From Allomuricauda ruestringensis DSM 13258 (GTDB lineage Bacteria; Bacteroidota; Bacteroidia; Flavobacteriales; Flavobacteriaceae), in the NCBI RefSeq assembly GCF_000224085.1, contig NC_015945.1, positions 2,534,501 through 2,598,500 of the forward strand: DNA of 64,000 nt, in the 5' to 3' direction. This document shows, one piece after another, positions 8,901 to 18,042 of the stretch (positions within the stretch are counted from its first letter, which is position 1; each line of letters opens with the position of its first letter). Made by a program: the position numbers and the translations under genes. Under the pieces are notes generated by a model. It ran no database searches, was not told the origin of the DNA, and was given only the letters and a program-made list of their open reading frames with translations.

Positions 8901-10789
8901 ACACCGTAATTCTTCATTTTGCCGAAATATACTTTGGTGCTACAGGGGGAGATTCTAACGGAGGTATTGGAGATAGAATTTTCAATGTTGAAATAGAGAA
9001 TGCGTTGGTTTTAGATCACTATGATATTGCGGCAGATGTAGGGTCGGAAATATCTGTTGCCAAACCTTTCGACATTACCGTTGCCGATGGTGAGTTGAAT
9101 TTGGATTTTCTGGTGCCAGCGGCTGGAGGTGCCAACAAGCCCAAAATTTCCGCAATCGAAATTCTTGGGAGCGCCAGCGTAAACAATCCACCCGTGGCCG
9201 TGGCCAGTGCATCTCCCGAAACAGGAAACATTCCTTTGGAAGTTAATTTTATCGGGAGCAATTCCATCGATGATAAACAAGTGGTAGGCTATTTATGGAA
9301 TTTCCAAGATGGAACACCGTTATCTTCCCAGGCAAATCCTACCCATACTTTTACGGAAGAGGGAATATATGCCGTTGAATTGACTGTTGAGGACGAAGAG
9401 GAACTTTTCGATACAACTATAGTGACCATTGAGGTTGTTGACCCACCGAACGAAGCTCCGATTGCAGTTGCAGATGCATCTCCCGTCAGTGGGAATGCTC
9501 CCTTGGAAGTTGCTTTTACGGGCAGCAATTCCTCTGATGATAATATTGTCGCTTATTCTTGGAATTTTAAAGATGGTTCCCCTATTTCCACAGCGACCAA
9601 TCCAGTACATACTTTCATAATACCAAACACATATATTGTTGAGTTGACTGTAGAAGATGCAGAAGGGTTAACGGATACATCCACAGTAACCATAGAGGTG
9701 GCCCCACCGACCAATGATCCTCCTACAGCTATAGTTGCCGCTAATCCAGTTCAGGGAGAAGCCCCACTTCTAGTTATTTTTAATGGTAGCGGTTCCAATG
9801 ATGATACTGGAATAATAGCATATCTCTGGGATTTTAAGGATGGGACAACTTCTACAGAGGTTAATCCTAAAAAAACATTTGAAGAACCTGGAACCTACCA
9901 TGTAGTACTACAAGTAATCGATGAAGGAGGTTTAACAGACGTAGATGTGATTGCCATTACAGTAAGTATCCCCTCAAATAATCCACCAGTAGCAGTTGCC
10001 AATGCTTCGGGGAGTATTGGCACAGTTCCATTAAGTGTTTCTTTTACCGGAGAAAATTCAACCGATGATAAAGGCGTGGTGAGTTATTCTTGGAATTTTA
10101 ATGATGGTAGTGAAATATCTCCTCTCCAAAATCCAAGTCACACCTTCGAAGTAGCTGGAACCTATGAGGTTGAATTGACAGTTTCTGATCAAGAAGGATT
10201 AACCGATACTACTTCTTTATTTATTCTTGTAACCCCGAAGCCCAATGAGCCTCCAGTGGCTGTAATTAAATCAATACCCAATCGGGGAGAGGTTCCCTTG
10301 GAAGTTAGTTTTGATGGGACCGGTTCAAACGATGATAAGGAAATAGTAAGGTATCTATGGGATTTTAAGGATGCAAATGTCCAATCAACAGAGGTCGTTA
10401 CCTCACATACTTTTACCGAGGTTGGAAGCTATGATGTGACCCTTACCGTATTTGATGATGAAAACCTAAACAATACAAAATCCATTTCAATTGTTGTAGT
10501 GGAAGAAACTGCCTCAGATGAAATAACCGGAAGAATAATAGTCAACCCGGCAAAGGATATGGCTAGAATTCAAATCGTGGACCATAGCGACTCAAACCGC
10601 TCCGTGGTTCGGATTTATTTGCACGATTCAAGCGGTAAGATGTTAGGTTTATATGACCCTGCTGAAATATTTGCCCATGGTATATATGAGATCCCCATTT
10701 TAACCTTAAGCGAGGGGGGTGCCTATTTTATTGGTTTTGAAATGGACAACAACGAGAAACTGGTGTTAAAGTTGATTGTTAAGAAATAG
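5999..10789 (+). CDS. Giant secreted protein A: beta-propeller / TSP3 / LamG-like / malectin / 5x PKD / T9SS-type tail
   Basis: 1,596 residues from the ATG at 5999; an in-frame TTG six bases earlier is less likely. Order of parts: signal peptide (1-31, ending LHA-Q); a propeller (about 32-572) with sorbosone/PQQ-glucose-dehydrogenase-like features such as GPDGRLYV and GLPRSEENHATNG; acidic calcium-type TSP3 repeats (587-647, DYDNDGYTNQDE); a jelly-roll/LamG-like region (655-897); a malectin-like sugar-binding domain (904-1057, RINAGGP); five PKD domains (1061-1501); and a C-terminal sorting-like domain (1506-1596). Export by Sec then T9SS is inferred. The first 900 residues are closely paralogous to proteins B and C in this window. 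A has no Kelch domain. Whether the propeller binds PQQ cannot be decided by eye. The cytochrome gene follows 15 bases later. Confidence 0.85.
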   Translation: MNTGYPNIFKALAAASIFMLSVLCFNNLHAQIDFNKSDLNFNGNESVSGVTSLMYGPDGRLYVLEYYWGGSAAGTIKILTVQRNSASDYVVTDVETLTSVLNIVNHNDDGTVNNSVKQREATGLTVAGTAETPIIYVTSSDFRMGAGYSGGDINLDTNSGVITRLSWNGSSWDVVDLVRGLPRSEENHATNGLEFITINGTEYLIVAQGGHTNAGAPSNNFTFICEFALSGAVLAVDLDMLNDMPIKIDSNGRQYIYDLPTMDDPTRSNMNGITDPDAPGYNGIDINDPFGGNDGLNMAIVEVGGPVQIMSPGFRNPYDLVVTESKALYVSDNGANGDWGGLPINEGGGSVINDYDSSEPGSTTFVDGEKVDNDDHLQLVTINLDTYTFGSYYSGHPNPIRANPNGAGLFTAPEQFGTTGAVFRTQKYDPDGSTPGSTTNPNIALPANWPPVSTANSIEGDWRGPGTANPDGPDDNNITTWDVNTNGLDEYTASNFNGAMKGNLLAGDNHGVIKRVELNPDGSLLQLTEPFLTGIGGDALGITCNSDTDYFPGTIWAGTLNGNIVVFEPQDYGTTCITMGSPEFDASADYDNDGYTNQDEIDNGTDYCDVLSKPQDFDASVGGNLVSDLNDDDDDADGISDANDPFQLGNPNSSGSDAFVFPVYNDFYNTQGLGGISNLGLTGLMNNGDNGPNWLDWIDKTDAGPNPNDILDGNTGTLVLQMNEGTAFGTTNTQEKGYQYGIQVNQSSTIFSVVGKMIDLNSSLGIYGNTSAIGGEIGFFIGDGTQSNYIKMVLKSDGITILQEVDDVPEAPINIPIAVEDRPNADINFYFVIDPSSGQVDLEFVVDGGNRTLATTLTAKGNILNALQNSNMDLAVGLIGTSNTPGVELEGTWDFLNVYEEGGGYSLRINAGGPQLVYDGKLFSADQFYNSGSEYSNSSAQVDELYQTERFASLNAFNYNISLENGEYTVILHFAEIYFGATGGDSNGGIGDRIFNVEIENALVLDHYDIAADVGSEISVAKPFDITVADGELNLDFLVPAAGGANKPKISAIEILGSASVNNPPVAVASASPETGNIPLEVNFIGSNSIDDKQVVGYLWNFQDGTPLSSQANPTHTFTEEGIYAVELTVEDEEELFDTTIVTIEVVDPPNEAPIAVADASPVSGNAPLEVAFTGSNSSDDNIVAYSWNFKDGSPISTATNPVHTFIIPNTYIVELTVEDAEGLTDTSTVTIEVAPPTNDPPTAIVAANPVQGEAPLLVIFNGSGSNDDTGIIAYLWDFKDGTTSTEVNPKKTFEEPGTYHVVLQVIDEGGLTDVDVIAITVSIPSNNPPVAVANASGSIGTVPLSVSFTGENSTDDKGVVSYSWNFNDGSEISPLQNPSHTFEVAGTYEVELTVSDQEGLTDTTSLFILVTPKPNEPPVAVIKSIPNRGEVPLEVSFDGTGSNDDKEIVRYLWDFKDANVQSTEVVTSHTFTEVGSYDVTLTVFDDENLNNTKSISIVVVEETASDEITGRIIVNPAKDMARIQIVDHSDSNRSVVRIYLHDSSGKMLGLYDPAEIFAHGIYEIPILTLSEGGAYFIGFEMDNNEKLVLKLIVKK

Positions 10790-10804
10790 AAAAATATCCA
10801 AACG

Positions 10805-12481
10805 ATGAAGAAGGATAGTTTTAGTACACAATTTTGCTTGACGCGTGTTCTGCAAGTAAACAAAAAGTTTCAAATAGGGATATGTGTTTTGTTTGTGGCT
10901 TTTATAGGATGTACAGACGACCGATTGCCTGAAACCACTGGTTTTGATGTAGATTCTGATGGCGATGGCATTTGGGACGAAGAAGAAATCCAAAACGGTA
11001 CCGATAAGAACAACCCTTGTGACCCCATTCAGGATTTTGATTATACCGTCTATGATGAGCTGAATTTGATTTGGTCCAATAGTGATTGCGATAATGATGG
11101 TATTAGTAATGCCGAGGAACTTGTAAGTGAAACAAATCCTTATATGGATGAGACCCTTGATTCTGACGGAGATGGTATACCGGATTTTGAAGAGTTGAAG
11201 AACGGGACAGATCGATATAGTGCATGTGATCCGTTTCAAAATGCCGAATATTCGGGATACTTGGCGGAAAATGCAATATGGTCCTCCTCGGATTGTGATC
11301 ATGATGGGATTTCCAATGGTAAAGAATTAGCCAATAGTACCAATCCTTATTTAGATGAGATCGGAGGAATCGATACCGACGGAGATGGGATCAAGGACGA
11401 GAGGGAGGTATTGGATGGCACCAATTTAAACGATCCTTGTGACCCTATTCATAGTGATGGTTATACCGGGTACGACTCGGATAACGAAATATGGGTTAAT
11501 AGCGACTGCGATGATGATGGGATAAACAACGGGGATGAATTGTCGCAGGCCACAGACCCTTATTTGGACAATAGGGTTTATGCGGTACCGGAATTTCTCT
11601 CTACTTTATCCGGATTACAGATTTTTCAAGGACCCCTTTCAAATTTGGAACCGGTTGAAACCTCTTACGAGTATAACTTAAGTACAACTGTTTTTACCGA
11701 TTACTCTTATCAGCTCAGAACCATTTCCGTACCAAAATCGAAACAAATGGTATATAATGGTTCAGGATTACTTCAGTTTCCCGATAACACCGTCCTTTCC
11801 ATGACATTCTTTTACCCAAATGATGAACGGAATCCATCGCTTGGAAAGAAAATAATAGAAACAAGAGTACTCATCAAAACCAATGGAATTTGGAGCGCAG
11901 GTAATTACATTTGGAACAATGCACAAACCGAAGCTTATCTTGATGAAGGAACACATACCGTTCCAGTGGCTTGGGTAGATAAACAGGGTAACAATAGAAC
12001 CGTTAATTACAAGGTTCCCCCGACCAACCTGTGTATTCAATGCCATGGCAACAATAGTGTACTTCGCCCCATTGGAATTAAGACAAGGGCTTTGAATTTT
12101 GAACATAATGGCATAAATCAAATAGCGTATTTTGTGGGCGAAGGACTTCTTTATGGAGCCCCAGATATCTCTCAAATTGAAGTTTTACCGGATTGGACCG
12201 ACACATCAATATTTTTAGAGGATAGGGCCAGGGCCTATCTGGATGTGAACTGTGCACATTGCCATCAACCTGGTGGTTCGTATACCGTTAATTATGGCGG
12301 AGAATTTGATTTTAGTTACGAGACTTCGTTTCAAAACAGTAAAATCAATGACGTGAAAACGGCCATCATTACGCGTATGAACACCCAAATACCTGGTTAT
12401 TTTATGCCTCTATTGGGCACAACGGTGATTCATACAGAAGGTGTAGAACTTATAGAAGCCTATATAGATACCCTTGATTGA
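10805..12481 (+). CDS. Surface lipoprotein with calcium repeats and a SO2930-type di-heme cytochrome c domain
   Basis: 558 residues. The signal ends in a lipobox with Cys36 (AFIGC) followed by TDD, an acidic tail resembling the Bacteroidota surface-lipoprotein export signal. Residues about 48-255 hold three TSP3-like calcium repeat pairs (DSDGDGI..., SDCDNDGISNAEEL). The C-terminal half resembles the SO2930 family of di-heme cytochromes, with haem motifs CIQCH (410-414) and CAHCH (483-487). It lies 15 bases after giant gene A, with related calcium repeats, so the two are probably co-transcribed. A role as electron acceptor for a surface oxidation reaction is an inference from this pairing. 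Confidence 0.85.
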   Translation: MKKDSFSTQFCLTRVLQVNKKFQIGICVLFVAFIGCTDDRLPETTGFDVDSDGDGIWDEEEIQNGTDKNNPCDPIQDFDYTVYDELNLIWSNSDCDNDGISNAEELVSETNPYMDETLDSDGDGIPDFEELKNGTDRYSACDPFQNAEYSGYLAENAIWSSSDCDHDGISNGKELANSTNPYLDEIGGIDTDGDGIKDEREVLDGTNLNDPCDPIHSDGYTGYDSDNEIWVNSDCDDDGINNGDELSQATDPYLDNRVYAVPEFLSTLSGLQIFQGPLSNLEPVETSYEYNLSTTVFTDYSYQLRTISVPKSKQMVYNGSGLLQFPDNTVLSMTFFYPNDERNPSLGKKIIETRVLIKTNGIWSAGNYIWNNAQTEAYLDEGTHTVPVAWVDKQGNNRTVNYKVPPTNLCIQCHGNNSVLRPIGIKTRALNFEHNGINQIAYFVGEGLLYGAPDISQIEVLPDWTDTSIFLEDRARAYLDVNCAHCHQPGGSYTVNYGGEFDFSYETSFQNSKINDVKTAIITRMNTQIPGYFMPLLGTTVIHTEGVELIEAYIDTLD

Positions 12482-12553
12482 TGATTAATGGGAAAGCCTT
12501 AACCGATAGAAATTCATGCATTAAAATAGATTGCCTAAAACGCCGATTTCGTT

Positions 12554-12595
12554 AACCTGAACTTACCAGCCTGCCGGACGCGCAGGATTCAGGTT
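12554..12595. repeat. Imperfect palindrome between converging genes
   Basis: AACCTGAA (12554-12561) pairs with TTCAGGTT (12588-12595), and an inner CCTGC/GCAGG pair can extend the stem across a GC-rich centre. It lies between the cytochrome gene (plus strand) and the cytochrome operon (minus strand). Neither side has a good T-run, so it is recorded as a palindromic intergenic element, not a proven terminator. Confidence 0.4.
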
Positions 12596-12701
12596 CTCAT
12601 AACAATTTGTTTATTAGAATAACGCATTACAATACTTTTTTTAGACTGCCCCTTTTTATTTGAAAAGTTTAGGGGATGATTGAGGAATTATGGATTAAAC
12701 A

Positions 12702-13109
12702 TCACAGGTTTTTTACATATTTGACCAGCATCCAAAAATCTTCATCGCTTTGTATTACTTTCTCAAAACTGGGCATATCCTTTCTCCCTTTCGATATTTT
12801 GTAATAAATACTGCCATCGGTTTGGTCTTTAAAGGAAGCAGCGGTAAAATCTGCCACAGGGGTATTCAATAGCTTTCCAGCAGACCCGTCTCCCTGTCCT
12901 TTTTTACCATGGCACATTTTGCAATATTTGGAGTAGACCATACGTCCAATGCTATCCTCATCCTCATAATCGGCAAAAGGGTTTTTCATATTTTGGTACT
13001 CTTCTGGAACTATCCACGTTTCTTGTTGCTCAAAACCAGTAGTTTTCATCGATAGTATGGCTAATCCTCCTATAAGAATTGGGATAACTAAAAAGGCTCT
13101 TTTTTTCAT
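12702..13109 (-). CDS. Mono-haem cytochrome c
   Basis: 135 residues. An N-terminal hydrophobic segment (about 4-20) acts as signal or anchor. A class I cytochrome c domain follows with CKMCH at 63-67, a following GKKGQGDGSAG loop, and a probable distal Met ligand in RKDMPSF (about 111). Last gene of the three-gene minus-strand operon after the lipoprotein haem protein and the DUF5777 barrel. It probably carries electrons in the periplasm or outer membrane. The partner oxidase or dehydrogenase is not in the window, unless it is the neighbouring protein A system. Confidence 0.88.
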   Translation of the reverse strand: MKKRAFLVIPILIGGLAILSMKTTGFEQQETWIVPEEYQNMKNPFADYEDEDSIGRMVYSKYCKMCHGKKGQGDGSAGKLLNTPVADFTAASFKDQTDGSIYYKISKGRKDMPSFEKVIQSDEDFWMLVKYVKNL

Positions 13110-13197
13110 GGGGTTGTGTTTATTTTCTAAGATCTAAGAAGTTTTAAAAACAACTATCGGCTCAGAATGTATGGATTTTAAATCCATAGAGGTTTAT

Positions 13198-14067
13198 TTA
13201 TAGCCGATAGGCTCTGGTAATATTGAATCCAAAAAGAATGTCTCCATTAAAAAAATTATTTTGGTTGAACATAGTATCCTGTTGCGGCACAATTCCACTG
13301 TAATTGCCTATAAATATTTGAAATGCATGACCGGCGGTTGAGAACTCGACACCAATGGCAAGTCCTGGTTCAGGGTCGGTATTGAACTCTACACTATTCA
13401 AATGATGGGTAAACGGCAGGTTGGCATCAATTAAAATAGAAGTTTGCAGGCTTATTTTATACCTGCCACCAATTCCAACTGCAATTTTATCATTCCTGTT
13501 TTTTATATCCACCAAGTTATAATGCGAAACACTTGGGGCCAACTGAAGTGATAAGTTTGGACCAAACCGTTTAGTGATTATGAGCTGATTAAAAAATGAA
13601 AATCTATCTTGATCGCTGGTAAAATTTTCCTTGGGCCTGGCGTCAACAGTAAAATTTCCATAATAAGAAACACTTACGGGTATACTATTGGATCGGGTTT
13701 GTTTAAAAATGCCGGCTTTAAGACTAAAATCTTGCAGACGGTTAAATCTTGTTGTTCCAAAGCCAATGGTAAATCTATCGCTCACTGCAAATGTGGCACC
13801 CAGTCTAATGTTTGATGGGGCCCAAATACCGAACAAATCATTTCCCCCGGTATTGATAAGCCCAAAACGGTGCTTAATTTGAATCTCCAATGTTTTTTTG
13901 GGGAAAAGAACATTCGAGGGGTTGTTGATAATAAATGAGCTTTCAAATGCTGAACGTGCTGGTCTTTCGGCAAGGGAATCCCTTTTTGTGATTTGGGAGA
14001 TGATCGATTGTGACATAAAAAGCACAAACAACGGGACCATACTATATTTTAAACTTATTGTTCCCAT
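13198..14067 (-). CDS. DUF5777-type outer membrane beta-barrel protein
   Basis: 289 residues from the ATG at 14067; a longer reading from 14100 would run into the upstream gene. A signal peptide (about 1-25) is followed by a region with FPKKTLEIQIKHRFGLINTGG and GIWAPSNIRLGATFAVSDR, then regular amphipathic strands to the end, which fits the DUF5777 beta-barrel family. It starts two bases after the stop codon of the upstream haem lipoprotein. Barrels of this family are often found beside cytochrome c genes in Bacteroidota. A porin-like or electron-conduit role is possible but unproven. Confidence 0.8.
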   Translation of the reverse strand: MGTISLKYSMVPLFVLFMSQSIISQITKRDSLAERPARSAFESSFIINNPSNVLFPKKTLEIQIKHRFGLINTGGNDLFGIWAPSNIRLGATFAVSDRFTIGFGTTRFNRLQDFSLKAGIFKQTRSNSIPVSVSYYGNFTVDARPKENFTSDQDRFSFFNQLIITKRFGPNLSLQLAPSVSHYNLVDIKNRNDKIAVGIGGRYKISLQTSILIDANLPFTHHLNSVEFNTDPEPGLAIGVEFSTAGHAFQIFIGNYSGIVPQQDTMFNQNNFFNGDILFGFNITRAYRL

Positions 14068-14069
14068 AT

Positions 14070-14453
14070 TTAATTGTTTAATGCTCCTTGCTCTATCCAA
14101 TTTTTAATTAATGTTATCTGGGAATCCGGCAGACTTCCAGTTGGTGGCATAACACTGGGGTTGCCAATAAGCCTTTGGTATAGTAAACTTCCGTCCAGGT
14201 CGTTGGCAATAATATAATTTTCGTTTATGAGGGTTGGATAAGAGTTTCCTTCACTCAAATCGGGATTTGGAACCAGGGCAGGATGGCAAACGGTACAGTT
14301 TGCATCAAATATAGGCTGGACATCTGCTGCAAATGAGACTTCTGTTTTAGAGAGCACTTCTTCCTCAGGGTGGTCGTAATAACAACTTTGAAAAGAAATG
14401 AATAGCAGAAGGACCGTTAACCTTTGAATGGGACTTCTATATTTTTTTATCAT
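14070..14453 (-). CDS. Cytochrome c-like lipoprotein
   Basis: 127 residues. ATG at 14453, with an in-frame TTG one codon earlier. A lipoprotein signal ends at Cys24 (FQSC), followed by YYDHPEEE, again acidic. A single haem-binding CTVCH (53-57) sits in the pattern DVQPIFDANCTVCH, common in small c-type cytochromes and planctomycete-type cytochrome C domains. A late MPPTG gives a candidate Met ligand. First gene of the minus-strand operon with the barrel and the mono-haem cytochrome. Probably an envelope electron carrier; direction of electron flow is unknown. Confidence 0.8.
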   Translation of the reverse strand: MIKKYRSPIQRLTVLLLFISFQSCYYDHPEEEVLSKTEVSFAADVQPIFDANCTVCHPALVPNPDLSEGNSYPTLINENYIIANDLDGSLLYQRLIGNPSVMPPTGSLPDSQITLIKNWIEQGALNN

Positions 14454-14649
14454 CAACTAATGTATGTATCTGGTTATGCACACAAAGCCATGGTAATGAC
14501 TCGGGCAATTACGCTGCGACCTCATGAAAACCCAATAATATCCGAAGATTAAAGTTGATGTTATTTTAACTTTTATTTTATGATTTTTATCATTTTTTAA
14601 ACCAAAGATGGTTCAGTCAGGTACTTCCAAAGAAGTGGGCGGAAGGAGG

Positions 14650-15801
14650 TTAACTTAGTAGAATGTTTTTATAGGCCTCCAATATAGGTTCTCGCCTAAA
14701 ATCTTGAATACGTTGTAAAAGCTTGGGCTTACATGCCTTCAAAAATTCGGGATGTTGCAACACATAATCCAAGGCCTTTTGCATGCAGGCTACATTGTTT
14801 ACCGGAGTTAGAATACCGTAGTCGGTAAACATTATATCATCGGTTTTGGCCTGTTTCAGCTCCATCATTTCGTCGGGACCCGATTTGCAATTGGTACTCA
14901 CAATGGGCAAGCCACAACACATGGCTTCCATAAGCACGTTGGGGAATCCTTCGTTTAAAGAACCGAACAAAAAGAAATCGGCAGCCTTTAAATATTGGAA
15001 CGGATTGCTTTCAAAGCCCATCAAAAACACTTGTTCTTCCAAGCCAAGGTGTTTGATCTTGGACTCCAGTTGCAATCTAAGTTCACCTTCGCCAAAAATG
15101 TAGAGGCGTAGGTTTTTGAAAGGGACTACGGCCTCCAACAAAAAACCGTGGTTTTTTTCAGGAACCAATCGGCCTATACTAACGGTGTTGACATAATTTG
15201 CATCGAAAAAACCTTCCAATTTTTCAATTTTGTTGATTTTGTCAATATCGATGGGGTTGTATATGGTTTGGGTCCGTTCTTTGGAAACACCAAAATTATC
15301 GACCAAATCCTGGGCACTGGCCTTGGCATTGCTTACTACCAAATCTGCTTTACGGTATAGGCGTTTCACCAAAAAATTATTGATCCGTGCTTGAAGGTCG
15401 TTCCCGCCGTATTGCATGCTCGGAAAGTTGCGCTCACTGATCATGAGCTTGTAGGGATGTCCAGTGAACCACCGCGCCATAATATTCACATAGCAGGGGC
15501 GTGTTAAAAGGCTGAAGGAATGGGTAATGTTTTCCCTTTTTAAAAAACGGGCATATTTATACGCCAACCAAGGCAGTTTCAATAATTTTAGAATACCGGA
15601 TTCGTTTTTTTGTGATTTGGCCAAATAATGAATGGGAACTTCTTCGGGAACAGGGTAAGCCAGTTCTTCCTCGGTTAGTACCAAAACCACGGAGAGCCCT
15701 TTTTTTACCAAATAGGGGAGCAGGTAGGAAGTTACGCGTTCGGCACCGCCACCGGCCAAGGAGTTGATGAAGATTGCTATTTTTTTTGGAGATTTTTCCA
15801 T
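14650..15801 (-). CDS. GT4 glycosyltransferase (EPS)
   Basis: 383 residues with the GT-B fold of family GT4. The N-terminal acceptor side starts INSLAGGGAERVTSYL. The donor side has SIGRLVPEKNHGFLLEA and the E-x7-E motif in NEGFPNVLMEAMCCGLPIV. It transfers a sugar from a nucleotide donor to the growing lipid-linked repeat unit at the cytoplasmic face; the sugar is not predictable. Last gene of the minus-strand EPS block, behind the ATP-grasp gene. The GGGAERV start is shared with the genes at 18043 and 21817, so these three are paralogues. Confidence 0.88.
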   Translation of the reverse strand: MEKSPKKIAIFINSLAGGGAERVTSYLLPYLVKKGLSVVLVLTEEELAYPVPEEVPIHYLAKSQKNESGILKLLKLPWLAYKYARFLKRENITHSFSLLTRPCYVNIMARWFTGHPYKLMISERNFPSMQYGGNDLQARINNFLVKRLYRKADLVVSNAKASAQDLVDNFGVSKERTQTIYNPIDIDKINKIEKLEGFFDANYVNTVSIGRLVPEKNHGFLLEAVVPFKNLRLYIFGEGELRLQLESKIKHLGLEEQVFLMGFESNPFQYLKAADFFLFGSLNEGFPNVLMEAMCCGLPIVSTNCKSGPDEMMELKQAKTDDIMFTDYGILTPVNNVACMQKALDYVLQHPEFLKACKPKLLQRIQDFRREPILEAYKNILLS

Positions 15802-15878
15802 TCAGAATTTTAGGGGTAGTACCGAACTATTTTACCTATTAGGTGAAAATTATTTTTTTATTTCTATAAACTTTAATT

Positions 15879-16949
15879 TTATTTCTTGGATAGCTTGAGT
15901 ATTTCATCAAAATAGTCACCAAAAAGAGGCCCATTGGTGATTTGGTGACCATTGATACCTTGTCCAAAGGTATTGTATTCAATGATTTTTACTTCAGAAT
16001 TTTCATTCACCATAATATCCCATGATACTATTTTAAAGTAGGGTAGTTTTGTGTGCAGACTTTTAACTGTTTCAATAATTTTATTGTACTCAGGAATTGT
16101 AAAACCTTCAAAAACAATCTCGGTTTCGCTTTGGATTGATTTTTTGCCATATTTATCTATCCCAAATCTTTTAAGGTCACCATTTTCGTTGATTCCACAG
16201 ACGACTCCTCCCAAAGTAAAATTATCTGTAAAGACCCCTGTCTTACCAATGCGAATTATTCCTGAAAGAATTACCGTTTCAAAGGGACGCAAGTAGGACA
16301 GAATTCGTATGGTATTTATAGAAGTTGGGTTTAACTCGGCCAATTTGGGCGACTGTTTTAGTACTTCCTGAATGGTGAAATCATTAGAATACTCTAAGAA
16401 AATGGAATTAACAAGTTCCCCCCTGTCTTTTGAGATACTCAAATCTATTTTTTTCACACCGTCACCGCCATAAGTTGCCATTGAAGGTTTGATTACAAAT
16501 TCATCAAGTTGTGCGCAATATTTCATGGCGTTTTCTTTCGATGCGGGCTCACCATTGATATAATAAAAGCCATTACAATTTTTAACCCATGTTTTTGGAG
16601 TTATTTCCGGTTTTAAGAATTTTTCTATTGAGTTTTTGTCCTCCCAAGCCCGATATAGGCCAGTTTTATTCAAAGCAGGCTCTATATAGCAGTAAAAGAG
16701 TGATTCAGGAATGAAATCTATACATGTTTTGGAGTACAGATTGCCAAAAAATCTATGCCATTTAACAGAAATATTCTTAAAGCCATATTGTGCGTACCTG
16801 GTTTTAATTTCTTTTTTGGTTTTATTATCCAAATATGGTGGTTTGGTATCTCTAATAAGCTTAAGGATTTTCTTGTTATAACCATATTGGAGCCGTTTAA
16901 CCCTCAAATAGGAATTGAATTTATGATAAAACCTTTCAGTGAAATTCAT
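15879..16949 (-). CDS. Sugar-transfer-associated ATP-grasp protein
   Basis: 356 residues. ATP-grasp features include DEFVIKPSMATYGGDGVKKID (about 150-170) and, near the C-terminus, SWDIMVNENSEVKIIEYNT, whose Asp and Glu would bind magnesium. This matches the group of ATP-grasp proteins found with sugar transfer genes. Such enzymes form amide or ester bonds using ATP, so it may attach an amino acid or other acid group to the EPS. It is unlike the two TupA-type genes here in its N-terminus. Located between a GT4 gene and a TupA-like gene on the same strand. Confidence 0.75.
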   Translation of the reverse strand: MNFTERFYHKFNSYLRVKRLQYGYNKKILKLIRDTKPPYLDNKTKKEIKTRYAQYGFKNISVKWHRFFGNLYSKTCIDFIPESLFYCYIEPALNKTGLYRAWEDKNSIEKFLKPEITPKTWVKNCNGFYYINGEPASKENAMKYCAQLDEFVIKPSMATYGGDGVKKIDLSISKDRGELVNSIFLEYSNDFTIQEVLKQSPKLAELNPTSINTIRILSYLRPFETVILSGIIRIGKTGVFTDNFTLGGVVCGINENGDLKRFGIDKYGKKSIQSETEIVFEGFTIPEYNKIIETVKSLHTKLPYFKIVSWDIMVNENSEVKIIEYNTFGQGINGHQITNGPLFGDYFDEILKLSKK

Positions 16950-17049
16950 GGATATGATTTAAGTGAAAATTGAAATGTTATTAGGGTTGGTTACAAATAA
17001 AATGAGGGTTTACGAAATATAATAGTTTATAAGGTACTTTCTATTCTAA

Positions 17050-17979
17050 TTATTTTTCTTTTTTAAAAGCATCTTTAATATTTAACATATTACCAAGCAT
17101 ATAATCGTAAGATTCTGGGATAAATTTACCGAAACCAGAATCTGAATGAAAGGTCAGTTCGCCAAAGAAAATGGAATCGTCTATGCTATAGAAGTCCACT
17201 CTAACATAGGTAAAATCTTTGGCTATTTTTTCTGCCAGTTCCTTCATTTTGGAATAATTGGAAGGTTTGGGAACCTCATCTCCGTTTTCATAGATCCATT
17301 TACAGGGAATTTTTTTCCAATCCACATCATACAAGTTTCTTTTATGTTCCGTATGTCTGTCCAGATCTACTTGGGTAAATACTAACTTTCCGTTAAAACA
17401 ATGTAGTTTGTAATCGTCAGGAATGTTGCCTTTGGTATCGGTCAGCAACTTTTCCACCACTATCCTTGGTTCTATATCTTTATATTGCCATTCTCGGGTA
17501 CTGTAATAATGATTTTCCCGTAAAAGTTTTGCCAAAACCTTTCTTTTTGCTTTCCAATCTATGTTGCTTTTATCCTTAACGATGATGCCTCCAGAACTAT
17601 TGTGGTTTGTTTTGATGATTACGGGGTAATCTGGAAGGTTTTCAGCTGTAATGTCCTTGGGATTCTTGGTATGTAAAACTAGGGGGATCAGATAGGCTTC
17701 GCCAATGGTGTCTTTTATGTACTCCCGTACTTTATATTTATCTGCGGCAATGGGCAATAAAGGATGACGCTCGTAAATTTTAAGAAAATTGATTTTTTCA
17801 TTTAGTGTAAGTGGGTTTTCCAAATCCAGTTCACGCCCCATGCTGGAACGGAATTTACGCTTGACCAATGTTTTGTCGGGGATTAATTGCAAGACATATT
17901 CATATAATAAAAAGAAGGGGTGCAATATAAAATAGCCAAGACTGGTGTTGAGGTATAAATGTCGGATTTTTTGTTTCAT
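17050..17979 (-). CDS. TupA-like ATP-grasp protein
   Basis: 309 residues resembling the TupA family, named for teichuronopeptide synthesis in alkaliphilic Bacillus. Shared landmarks are LTLNEKINFLKIYERHP, YPVIIKTNHNSSGGIIV, DYKLHCFNGKLVFTQVDLD and VRVDFYSIDDSIFFGELTF, the last giving acidic metal ligands. The expected chemistry is ATP-dependent ligation, probably of an amino acid to a uronic acid or sugar. A close paralogue lies at 22890. It is between a GT4 gene and the other ATP-grasp gene. Substrate is unknown. Confidence 0.8.
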   Translation of the reverse strand: MKQKIRHLYLNTSLGYFILHPFFLLYEYVLQLIPDKTLVKRKFRSSMGRELDLENPLTLNEKINFLKIYERHPLLPIAADKYKVREYIKDTIGEAYLIPLVLHTKNPKDITAENLPDYPVIIKTNHNSSGGIIVKDKSNIDWKAKRKVLAKLLRENHYYSTREWQYKDIEPRIVVEKLLTDTKGNIPDDYKLHCFNGKLVFTQVDLDRHTEHKRNLYDVDWKKIPCKWIYENGDEVPKPSNYSKMKELAEKIAKDFTYVRVDFYSIDDSIFFGELTFHSDSGFGKFIPESYDYMLGNMLNIKDAFKKEK

Positions 17980-18042
17980 AAACCTTGGTTTTAGCTGGTT
18001 GGTATAATGTGTGCCGAATGGGTTGATAGGTTACTTCTTATT

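Noticed and set aside
12554..12595. Palindrome considered as a terminator for converging genes
   Set aside because: No T-run follows on either strand; kept only as a repeat.
14629..14640. Small inverted repeat after the EPS block
   Set aside because: Only a five-base-pair stem and no T-run on the minus strand.
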